Assembly: GCA_033002965.1 (NCBI GenBank)
Contig: JAURVB010000168.1
Coordinates: forward strand, 1 to 64,000
Direction of reading: 5' to 3'
Source: Piper betle
Lineage: Eukaryota > Streptophyta > Magnoliopsida > Piperales > Piperaceae
Length of the DNA stretch: 64,000 bases
The notes beneath the pieces were generated by a model. That model saw only the letters and a list, made by a program, of their open reading frames with translations, was not told where the DNA came from and did no database searches. Positions within the stretch are counted from its first letter, which is position 1, and each line of letters opens with the position of its first letter. The position numbers and the translations under genes were made by a program. Below, piece by piece: positions 47,901 to 58,220 of this stretch.

Positions 47901-50510
47901 GAAGCAGATTTAAACTCAGAACTATGGAATTTTAGCAATGGTTTTGTGCAATTTAAAACCTTAACACTTCCAGGATTTGATAGAAATAAACTTAAGTCAT
48001 GGTTGCATGAGACCTGGAAAGAGCCTGACTGACGATAAATTTCTCTGCAAGAATCTACTATTTTCTGAGTGACAAGAGTCCACACAGATGATGTTGACCT
48101 TGATTCAATTACAAATTCGCCAAGCTCATCTTTTGAACAAGGGTTCAAACCATGAAAATGTTCAGGGCACGAGCTTTGATACGAGTCAGACTCAAAGCAT
48201 GATGCAAAATCTTGCAATGAGGGGCTAGGATCTGAAAAAATTTGACAAAGATCGTCCTCTTCATAACCCTTCATATGTTTAAGCTCTCGTTCGCGATTGC
48301 CGGTCAATTTTTTGGACTCTGAAAAGAAAATAAGAGTTGACCCCTTGGGGACGGACATAGCCGAACAAGAGCATCTCCAAACCTTGAAGAGAGGACCAGA
48401 ATCACCCCATCAGAAACTTCACATATAAAGAATGACCCAGTCAGCTCGTCATGCCAACAAGATCTAAAACCCATAGGCCATATTTGTCTTGGAGAATGAT
48501 ATGTTGGACGTGAATCAATGTTCCCTAAGGAGAGAATAAAGAAATTCTCATACTGAACGGGAAGGTCAATCTGGAAAAGGGCAAATACAAATCAACGGAA
48601 AGAACAATGCACACATTCAACACATTGCACTAAATTGACACCAGTGGCACAAGTCTTATGACAATGACATGATTTTCCAATCACTAACTGATCATATAAA
48701 AAGTCATTGAATTTTTTTATCAAAACAAGCAAATATCAAAGCCTCATCGGAGTACACAGTACATAGAGTTACTAATAATTTTTATCAGCACAGAACTGCA
48801 TTACAACACAATAATGGATGGTCAAAAACAGAGAATGATAAACAACACAAAGGTTGAAGATGAAAGCCACATTGCAAACCTAATGAGTGTGGATAAAGTA
48901 TAAAAATTAACAAATAGAGGCCACAAATCTTACACTGATTTGCTGAACATCACTGTAATCATTATTATCCCGGCCGGCGTGAGCTTCAATTACTTGTACA
49001 TTATCCTCAAAATGTGATTCCACGATCCCAGAATCAGATGAAGGAAACTGATGGTCACCTATAATATTTTCCACGTTTTCTACAAGATTATCAGCTCTCA
49101 CAGGCCTTCTCCTACGTAAAAGCAGCCCTTTCTGAACTAGAGTACCTTGGCTCTTATCATTTTTTACCATTAGAGAAGCGTTTGAAGAAGTCTCTAAGTA
49201 GTTGGCAACATCGAGCATAGATTCAAACCTCCTCCCTTCAGGAGAACAAAAAACACAACTGCACTACACCCATTATTAATTAGTTTAAACTCCACACTCC
49301 ATCCCTCACATAAAATAATTCGCCTCTCCAAAAGATATTCACGCAAAGCTTGAAGAAGCATCTCTCCTTGCACTTTAGTTGCGATTGTCAGAGTCGTACT
49401 ATTTCCATCAGGTACCTCGTGCAAAGGAGAATTCAAAATAGAGTCCTCAAAAGTTTTTAAACCATCCAAACAGTGGAGATTCAAGTCCTCAAATCCTCCT
49501 CTAACAGATGACAAATCAAGAAGAGGCAATTTCTCTTTTCCCAAGCCATTTCTAAGAAAAGCCATATTGAAATGTGGTACCTGCACAGGAAGGGCAGTAA
49601 TACCATCTACTCTCCGAGGGTAAAGCCTGAAAATTGTTAGAAAGAGAAATTAGAAACTTCAGCATGTGGGCCCCACTTTAGCATGCGGGCTAAGGGAGCT
49701 TATTGGGCAATTGAGCTGGGTTTTCTTTATTCAAGCTCGGGTCCTTCTCTTTCATGTACCCGACAATCTTCTTGGAACTCAAAGCAGAAACTGAGTTATG
49801 AGTCGATCTCCATCTAGCTCAATTGCTATTTATCAATACTTCTACTATTTGTCATGCTATGGAAGATCTTTACAACATAATAAATTTAATTCCTTGCACA
49901 ATCATTCTAAAAATCCTATATTTTTACAATAAAAATTTACAATCTTATTATTCAATGTGTCAAAGAAGCATTTCTTGCTAATAAAAAGAATAAATAGATG
50001 ATTAAGAAGAAAGGAAAGCAAAACAACAAAACATTACCTATCACTGGTAGAGCAGGGACTCGCCTCCCCATCCCCATTCCCATCCCCCTCCCCTCCCGTC
50101 GCTCGGCGGAAGCGCATTCATGTCAAGAAGCCCCCGCGCGCCCTTCCAGACCGCCCCAAGCGGCCAACGGTTGCTGACCGCCCCGCCCCGACCGCAATCC
50201 CCGCATAGCCAGTCCTCGAGGGCGCCGGAGTGGCGGGGCCGCATCCGGACGCAGGCGAGGTGGAAGCCGCGCTCGCAGCCGTCGCAGACGACGGTGGCGC
50301 CCCGGAGCTCGGCGCGGCCGCAGGCGCCGCAGGGCCGCGGCGCGGGGCCGGCGCCGGCCTCGCCTGGGAAGGCGGGGAGTGGGCAGGGGGAGGCTGAGGG
50401 GGTGGGAGGAGGCAGGGGGAGTCGAGCGGGGGAGAGATCGGGAGCTGGTTGAGGTCGATGGAGAGGGGTGAAGGGCGGGGTGCGGAGAAGGTGGAGGTGG
50501 CGGGGTTCAT
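35940..50510 (-). CDS. MBD9: MBD9-like methyl-CpG-binding/PHD/bromodomain protein
   Basis: Ten exons (high to low): 50510-50045, 49626-48934, 48570-47528, 46278-45589, 45342-45040, 42990-42655, 42558-42460, 41515-41089, 38801-36780, 36176-35940. All introns are GT-AG. About 2,130 residues, close to Arabidopsis MBD9 (about 2,180). Domains: SIDLNQLPIS at the N terminus; PHD finger (CGAC...CDGCERGFH, residues about 60-105); MBD (WSVEF...MLDVANYLE, about 240-315); FYRN-like (MGFRSCWHDELTGSFF, about 410-450); bromodomain-type region with VSRPLDFRTIDLKLAAGAYG (about 965-1210); second PHD (VCKVCGIDKDDDSVLLCD, about 1235-1290); coiled region; C-terminal zinc finger (CLSCHQTF) and KSGKRKRDGDG tail. 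In Arabidopsis, MBD9 is a nuclear protein that helps recruit SWR1 for H2A.Z deposition and affects flowering. The start is the only ATG before the PHD. Six frame breaks (see findings) interrupt the reading frame as given. Identity is secure, integrity is not. Confidence 0.9.
39450..39960. repeat. Dispersed AGCCGAGC-rich repeat in MBD9 intron 8
   Basis: Within the intron at 38802-41088, several degenerate GAGCCGAGC/CAAGCCGAGCC and AGCTCGAG-like strings in both orientations suggest an old dispersed repeat. I cannot assign a class. Confidence 0.3.
43560..43760. repeat. Possible retrotransposon scrap in MBD9 intron 5
   Basis: Two segments of ACTCCCCCTCGAATTTAAAA and ATTCCCCCTCAAGTTGTAGA type, about 100 bp apart, resemble the CCCCCTCAAGTTG motif common near the ends of plant retrotransposons. 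No coding part is seen. Confidence 0.25.
46632..47045. repeat. Diverged tandem duplication in MBD9 intron 3
   Basis: 46632-46830 and 46857-47045 share the order ATTCAACTATGGCTAG, a CCCATTAAAA-like segment, AATTATTAAAAATAAGTAGG, and AATTATACTTAAGGCTCCTT or its variant. Together they form a roughly 225-bp period in AT-rich DNA. Confidence 0.6.
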
Positions 50511-51348
50511 GATGGGAGAGGTAGAGGCATTGGGAAGGGATTGCGAGAAGAAGAGAGTGTAAGGGTTTTGAGGGGAAGGAAGAAGGCAAGGTCGGGGGTG
50601 GAGAGGATCCCCGACGTTATGTATTATTTTCTTCTCTTCTTCTTTTTTAAATAATTTTTTTATTTATTTTATTTATCTATCTATTTATTAAAAATATAAA
50701 TAATAATAATAATAATAATACAAATATCCCGTTTCACATATAAATACTTTTATAATATATTATAATTATTCATCATTTTAAAGTGCAAATATTTCTCTCC
50801 CACAAAAACGAGACCATAACAAGTCATTTAATAATAAAAAGCTTAAGAAACACATCCAAAGCTTAGCTGTTCAAATGTAAAAATGAAGAAGAGTGAGAAC
50901 TTAATAATGCAAAAATTGGCTGCCGAAAATATAAAATAGAGAATTATTGTAACTTGTAGGGCTTTGCAGTCTACCAAAAAGGCCAAAACCTTTGAGCTAC
51001 GTGTGGTGGTGGCCCACGTATAACCGCAAATGAACACAACCGGCTTACACACACGACCAATTTTCCGACTAGATTTTCTAAATCTGTCGATCGCAGCTTC
51101 CTTCTTCAAAAACAAGCTCCCATCCAATCCCAGGCTACTTTGACCTCCAATCATGGTGTCCCTCTTTCCCGGAAAGATGCGTTCTTTGCCAATCCACTCC
51201 CCTTCTCCGACATGGGCATGTGCCGGAATATCCTGAGGCTACAGATCGAGCTCTCGATCACTGCGCCTCCACTTCCGGTGGTGAATAAAGTTGGCAGCTT
51301 CTCTTGGAGCAAGTTTGAGCGGATCGTTCTTGGTTTTTCATTGCGCAA
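50511..51348. promoter_or_regulatory. Shared head-to-head promoter region
   Basis: The MBD9-like gene starts leftwards at 50510 and the potassium transporter rightwards at 51349. The 838 bases between the two ATGs must hold both promoters and 5' UTRs. The centre (50630-50900) is AT-rich with an (AAT)n run near 50701-50720. I do not assign a TATA box or start site. A bidirectional promoter is an inference from spacing. Confidence 0.6.
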
Positions 51349-54300
51349 ATGGAGGGAGGGGATGAGATTGAGGAGGGGAGTCGGGGGAGTAGTGATTCCA
51401 GGTGGGTGGATGGCGGTGAGGTTGATTTGCTGCCGTGGGACAGAGTGGGTGAAGAGGAGAGTAGTAAGGGGGAGAGTGGTCTGGGCACCAGAAGACGGCT
51501 GGTGAAGAAGCCCAAGAGAGTGGACTCGTTTGACGTTGAGGCGATGAGCGTTCGTGCCTCTCATGTGCATCATAATAAGGTCTGCGCTTCTAATTTGTTT
51601 TTATCTCTTTGCGGATCTTAGACTGCAAAGATTGAGTCTTGCATATTTTTAAGAGGGGTAGTGCATGTTTTGATGGCCTCAATGTTGTTTGTTTTTGTTG
51701 AAGAGACAAGTGGATACATGTTCGGATGAGGTTGCGCAAGAAATTGGTTTAAATCAGTTTGATGACAGCTACTCTAAAGTCTAAACTGTTTTATCGCACT
51801 CTCAGCCTTTCTGCTATTTTGAACGTGGTTAATCTATTTGGCCTTTCCAGACTAAAAATAACTTGGAACAGTATAATGTCCTCTGGCATAATACTAACTA
51901 AATTCTTGGACATTTGAGGGACGTCTCTCTACACTTCATTGAATAAATGGGACCAGAAATTGGTCGAGTCTTTTGGAGTTAGAAAGTAGTATCCTTGAAG
52001 TTAACATTTTGTAAGCAATAGAAAAAAAATAGTCATTCTTTTGATTTTAGATTTTGGCTTTTATTTTCAGGATATCTCTCTGGTGAGGACTCTGGCATTA
52101 GCTTTTCAAACCCTTGGTGTAGTGTATGGTGACATGGGAACAAGTCCACTTTATGTTTTTAGTGATGTCTTTAGTAAAGTACCAATAGAGTCTGAAGTTG
52201 ATGTCCTGGGAGCTTTGTCATTAGTTATGTACACGATTGCGCTTCTTCCTTTTGCAAAATATGTTTTCATAGTTCTCAAAGCCAATGATAATGGTGAAGG
52301 TACGAAGACATGATTTTAACTGTTTGAAACTGTATATTAACATTATGGCAATTAGTTTTCATCGCTAGCATTAAGCAATTAATTGTACAATATTTGCAGG
52401 AGGAACATTTGCTCTGTATTCATTAATTTGTAGATATGCAAAAGTCAATCTATTACCTAATCGACAGCAGGCTGATGAACATATTTCCAGCTATAGACTC
52501 AAGCTGCCAACTCCTGAGCTAGATAGAGCCCTTAACATAAAAGAAAGGCTGGAGCAGAATTCTTCTTTGAAAACAATTTTATTAATCTTGGTGTTAACAG
52601 GGACTTCCATGATCATTGGAGATGGAATTCTGACACCTGCAATGTCAGGTACACCCATTCATTATTTACTAATTTGTTGTGATTTATTTTAAGTCTACGC
52701 TCCTTTGTGATCTCCTACTAAACATTTCTGTCATCTAACCAGTGATGTCTGCAGTTAGTGGTCTACAGGGTGAGATTCGTGGATTCAACACAGGTTATTC
52801 TCTTTTCACTTATCTAATTGGTTTTGTTCTTCTTTTCTTTGAATCTTGTTGTAACATGAAAACTTCTGCTAGATTATCTCTTTACTCAAAAAATATGATT
52901 ACTTGTTGGGATGTAAACTTCTTAGGCTGTCACTATGGTGGTCAATAGCAAAAATTAGTTGATATCAGTCATCTACGTGAAGTACATTGATCTGTAAAGG
53001 CATAACATTCATGTCAGTAATCTTCTACTTCTTCCACATTATCCTGAAATAGAATCGGGGACATGGATTCCAGTCCGCCATTCCATGTGATCATAAACCA
53101 TATCAAAACTCAATATGTTATAGTCCATATCTGTACAAATAGTCTTTAGCCATGTTTTCAGTCTACCTTTATTCCTCTTTTGCAAACTACAAAATTGCAA
53201 ACCTTTTTTTTTTGGCAACAGCAATTGTGGGTTTGGTGGGGGGGAGTTTGAACCATCTCAATCCATAATCAGGAATCTGGGGCAGACATTTTTATCAAGA
53301 AAGATAATTGTTTGTGCCCAAAAGTATGGTAGACCTTAAGTGTGTGTATGGCAAATAAATTTTTATCAATTATGCCATGACACTGAACTTTTTAAACATT
53401 GTTGTATCTAGATGCTGTGGTCATTGTGTCAGTTGCAATTCTTGCGGGATTATTCAGCATACAGAGGTTTGGGACGAGCAATGTTGGTTTTATTTTTGCT
53501 CCTGCACTGGCTTTGTGGTTCTTCTCTCTTGGATCAATTGGAATATACAACATATTAAAGTACGATGCCTCAGTTGTAAGGGCGTTCAATCCTTTCTACA
53601 TCTATTATTTCTTCAAGAAGAACAGTGGAAAGGCATGGTCAGCTCTTGGGGGTTGTGTTTTATGCATCACAGGTTTGCTTATGACTTTTAATATGCAATG
53701 TTTTGTTGATTAAATCCCTTTTTCCATAAGCTCTGCACCTGATTTGAAAGGTCCTGGTGGTAGAGATGCTTACAAGATGAACTAAGTCAATCTCAGGAGC
53801 ACTTGATCCTTTGTTATTTAACAATGTTTTGTTCTTTTCTTTAATTTTAAATAGAATTTATGTACTATATGGGAATATAATTGTTGATCATTCTTTATGT
53901 AACCTACTTTGAAATGTGAATATCTCAGTTTCAAGTTATAAAGATTTGGTTCTTATATTGTCGCCTTCACATATCACTTTCAACCAAAATAGCTCCAGAT
54001 CAAGCTAAAGCTGACCAGCTGAGACTTACCCAGTTTTGCCAAGTGTGTACATGGTGGTGCAATATCTATGTCTTGGTTGTCTGCGGGAATAGGCCAAGAG
54101 AATGCTGATAAATGCTTTTCTTATTAAATATGCATTATGATATTTGTGTAAACATTTGTTTGTTGCTGCTCCTGTTTTTTCCTGGTGGTGTAAAAAATGG
54201 CCATAATTGACTGGCATCTTGTGATTTAGCCGTGAAGTTGGTCGAACATTATATCTATGCTACCAGTGTTGACAAGGAGATGGCTCATTAATCATCCTTT

Positions 54301-56333
54301 GTAAATATTTTTTATTTGTTCAACTGTCACTAGTTGGTCCTAGACTGATCGCCTTTTTCAACGACACTAATTTCTTAATAAATAAAGTTCTTCTCTTCAT
54401 GTAGGGGCAGAAGCAATGTTTGCTGATCTTGGCCATTTTCTGTTAGAGCAATCCAAGTAAGTTCGTTTTTGTTTCACAATTGCTGTTCTGGATCTGGAAT
54501 TCAATATTGATAATAAATATTTCTCTTATGCAGATAGCTTTTACATGCGTCGTATTTCCTTGCCTTCTCCTTGCCTACATGGGGCAGGCTGCATTTCTGA
54601 TGAAATACCCATTATCGGTGGAAAGAATTTTTTATGATTCAGTGCCACGTGAGTTCTATCTCTTGTTTATTAGACGAAAAATTGGATCTTTGTGATTTAT
54701 AGTGATTTTTGTCTTTTACCTATCAACAGGTACCCTGTTTTGGCCTGTCTTTGTAACTGCCACACTTGCAGCAATGATTGCCAGTCAAGCTATGATATCA
54801 GCTACATATTCTTGTATCAAACAGTCGATGGCTCTTGGATGCTTCCCTAGGCTTAAGATAGTTCATACCTCAAGGAAGTTCATGGGCCAGATTTATATAC
54901 CTGTCATCAATTGGTTCCTGATGATTATGTGTATAGTAATAGTGGCTTCTTTCAGAAACACCAACGACATTGCCAATGCTTATGGTTGAGTATTCTCTCT
55001 CTCCTATTTACCTTCATTTTGTATTTTCTCACCTTGAGGTATCCAGTCAACGGGGATAATGTTAGGTTATATTACTTAGCCAAAAGTCTGCTTAGGGCTA
55101 GTTCACTCAATTTCTAGACTTTGCATGAAGAGTGCTTCCTAAATGTAAAATTGAAATTGCAAATATATATAAATGGTTGCTTCTTGTCTTGATGATGTAA
55201 AATAGGGTGCATAATGTTTTTGGCTCTTAGTTAATTAACTTTTATTCGTTTTAACATTAATGAGCTATCTATCTGCAGGCATTGCTGAGGTGATAGTTAT
55301 GCTGGTGAGCACCTCACTAGTTACACTTGTGATGCTTCTAATATGGCAGAGCAATCTATTTCTAGCTCTTTGTTTCCCTCTTGTTTTTGGATCCATAGAG
55401 CTCATCTATTTGTCAGCAGTTTTGACAAAGATCAAAGAAGGTGGATGGCTTCCACTTGTATTTGCATTCTGTTTTCTATGTGTCATGTACACGTGGAACT
55501 ATGGGAGTGTGCTTAAATACCAGAGTGAAGTTAGAGAGAAAATCTCCTTAGATTTTTTGCTTGAACTTGGATCCACACTTGGAACAGTCAGGACCCCAGG
55601 AATCGGGCTACTTTATAATGAACTTGTGCAAGGTGTGCCTTCCATATTTGGGCAGTTTCTTGTCAGACTTCCTGCAATTCATTCCACAATTGTGTTTGTT
55701 TGTATCAAACATGTCCCTATTCCAGTAGTTCCCCAAGAAGAAAGGTTCCTTTTTCGAAGGGTATGCCCTAAAGACTACCACATGTTTCGATGTGTTGCTC
55801 GCTATGGTTATAAGGATATAAGGAAGGAACAGCGCCAACTTTTTGAGGTGCTTTTAGTGGAGAGCCTTGAAAAATTTCTGAGAAGGGAAGCACATGAATT
55901 TGCACTAGAGAACAGTCTGGTAGAAATGGAGATGGAGGTTGAGGGTGACACTATCATACCCAGAAGATCAGGATCCTCAAATGGACACAGTGCTAGAGAT
56001 GGGGAACTTCAAACTCCCCTCCTAGCTGAGCAAAGCACAGAAGGTTCAACATCTGCTTGGTCAGGACCAAATTTGCCATCAAGTGTCATGCCATCAGATG
56101 AGGATCCAAGCTTAGAGTATGAACTATCAGCACTCAGTGAAGCCATGAGTTCAGGTTTTACGTATTTGCTTGCAGATGGAGACGTAAGAGCCCGAAAAAA
56201 TTCTTGGTTTCTCAAAAAATTTGTGATAAATTACTTCTACGCATTCTTGAGGAGGAATTGCAGGAGAGGTACAGGTTATATGAGTGTTCCTCACGACAAT
56301 ATACTGGAGGTGGGAATGAGTTACATGGTATAA
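51349..56333 (+). CDS. KUP/HAK/KT potassium transporter (KUP7-like)
   Basis: Nine exons: 51349-51579, 52071-52299, 52400-52648, 52743-52793, 53412-53672, 54405-54456, 54534-54648, 54730-54984, 55279-56333. All introns are GT-AG, and phases agree if one base is missing in exon 6. The product is about 832 residues, normal for the family. It imports K+ across membranes, probably by H+ coupling. Features in order: acidic N terminus ([16 protein letters not shown]) and [11 protein letters not shown]; first membrane segment with [104 protein letters not shown]; and a long cytosolic C-terminal part ending [11 protein letters not shown]...EVGMSYMV. The N-terminal motifs resemble Arabidopsis KUP7. The start ATG (AAATGGAGG) opens a frame that runs straight to the first donor. 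Oddity: a frame break at the T run 54436-54439. Confidence 0.92.
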
Positions 56334-57391
56334 TTTTGGAAGTCAGATACAAAGAACGTCAGTTGAAGTTGTGTCTTATTTATCGCAACTGTGAATGGTG
56401 GTTGCATCTGTATGTATCGCTAATGTATGATTGATGAACGAGAAACGATTCAAAAAAGTGCTATTGTATATAGCACTAACACGTCTTTATCCTTCCGAAG
56501 CTCATGAGAAGCAGTAAGGGACGTTTGGTAGTGAATTTAAAGATGCAATCGTGGTGAAAATCCATTTTAGGCTTCCTCTTATCAGGAAGTAAATATCATT
56601 ATTGAAATGCCAACTCTGTTAAGATCTGTTTTTTCTTGTGTGTTTCTGCTCCTAGTTTAAAATCACTTTTACTCCGGAGATTCTGAAGGATAGGTGGTAT
56701 TGCATGTTCCTGAACTATTACTGGACATTCTAAAGATTCAAAATCAATGATTGATTATTATATGACATTGGATTTTGGATGTCTCTGCAGTAGGCATGGT
56801 TAGCATTATGCTGCCTCGCCCTCCTACTGCTGTGCTCCAGCTACTATTTATGATGAATGATGAATCCAACTTGCTGGAACAGATGGAGACAAACTACAAA
56901 ACTATCTTTGGAATTGGTACAAGCCAAGGTTTTGAACCTTACGTGCCCACCACAAAGCTATTGCCCGCATTGAGCAATGGCCAGTTGGGCCGCCCTTGTG
57001 GGATATTCGTTCAAAGTGGAGGCTTGCCACTTCACACAGGTGTGCAGATTTATCAAAATCCCAGCGGGGACATGAAACCAACCTCCTTTGGATTGTCAAG
57101 CATCACATAGTCCAAGAATGAGTAAATTAGATGCGACCCAACAAACCAGTCACAGTAAGCTAAAAGAAAACGCTAGCAAACTCTTTGGTGGCCTTTGCTT
57201 TGCTTGGCGAGTGGAAGGCAAAGTATACAAAGGCACGTATATTCCGAGTTCCAACAAGGTAAGTGGACGATATTAGTGCACACCAATTGAGTTGACACTT
57301 TCATTGAATTATAGAAGGTTTCTTTATGATTATGACTTGTATAACTAATGTAACTTATATAAGATAAAAAATATAAGTTGGGATGGAAATA
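56334..57391. other. 3' flank of the transporter gene
   Basis: Holds the 3' UTR and about 1 kb of other sequence. A 111-codon frame at 56775-57110 and a 62-codon frame at 57088-57276 (plus) match no family I know. I do not call them genes, though they are longer than their surroundings would predict. Confidence 0.4.
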
Positions 57392-57913
57392 TGTTGGGAT
57401 TAACCAAATAAACCAAATACAAATCCCTTATTTTAACACATAAAGATGAGAAGTACCAAATAAATAGAGAGATTCGACAAGATAATTTTAGGTAAAAAAT
57501 CCCAAATTTAGGAAAAAACCACGGGGCAAACGGTCAGATCAAATTCATTATATTATAAGTTTAATGCAAAACAGATCCACAGGAGAATAAACTCGTTAAT
57601 ATTAATTTACTGTACTTTTTACAAAATTGATATATAGTCGTAGAAAATAATAAAAGAAGAATAATACATATTAAAAACCTTGTGAAGTTACCATTGACGA
57701 TTGCAAACGAATCTCAACAAAATATTTATCTTTCTTCAATCCACACAATTTTCTTTCTCCCTTTGCAGCAACAGTTTTTCTCCAAAATCCAAAACCTAGA
57801 AAACCAAAGAAGAAAAGCGGTGTACGTTGCTTTTATTCCCTTCAACTAACCAAATCTGCAAAGTCTTGATTCTTGCCCAAAATAGGGTTTCTATTTCATG
57901 ACATGACCCAACA
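57392..57913 (-). repeat. 3' LTR of the copia element
   Basis: 522 bp, similar along its length to 62065-62600 (shared CAAATACAAATCCC, GAGAAGTACCAAA, TTTTCTTTCTCCCTTT and ACCAAATCT strings). Confidence 0.82.
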
Positions 57914-58220
57914 AACCTCCTCTTCCTGACTCCATGAAATACTTCTAGTAAGCATGGGAAGCTTCATCCATGTCTGCTCTATTCTTACAATAAACATGTC
58001 TCTCTTTTGACACAACTTAAATTATCATGTCTGAAACATTCCTTTCAGTATGAATTTTTGCTAGCTCAAGAGATTTACTTTTCAACAAATCTCTTATCCA
58101 ATAATATCTCACATCAATGTATTTGCTCCTTGAATGAAAACTTGAATTCTTATTTAGGTGAATTACACTTTGGTTATCACAGTGTACAATATATCTCTCA
58201 TATTTAATGCCAATTTTATT

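Noticed and set aside
51140..51573. Frames of 120-140 codons on both strands around the transporter's first exon
   Set aside because: They overlap the true exon out of frame or in antisense and lack any family features.
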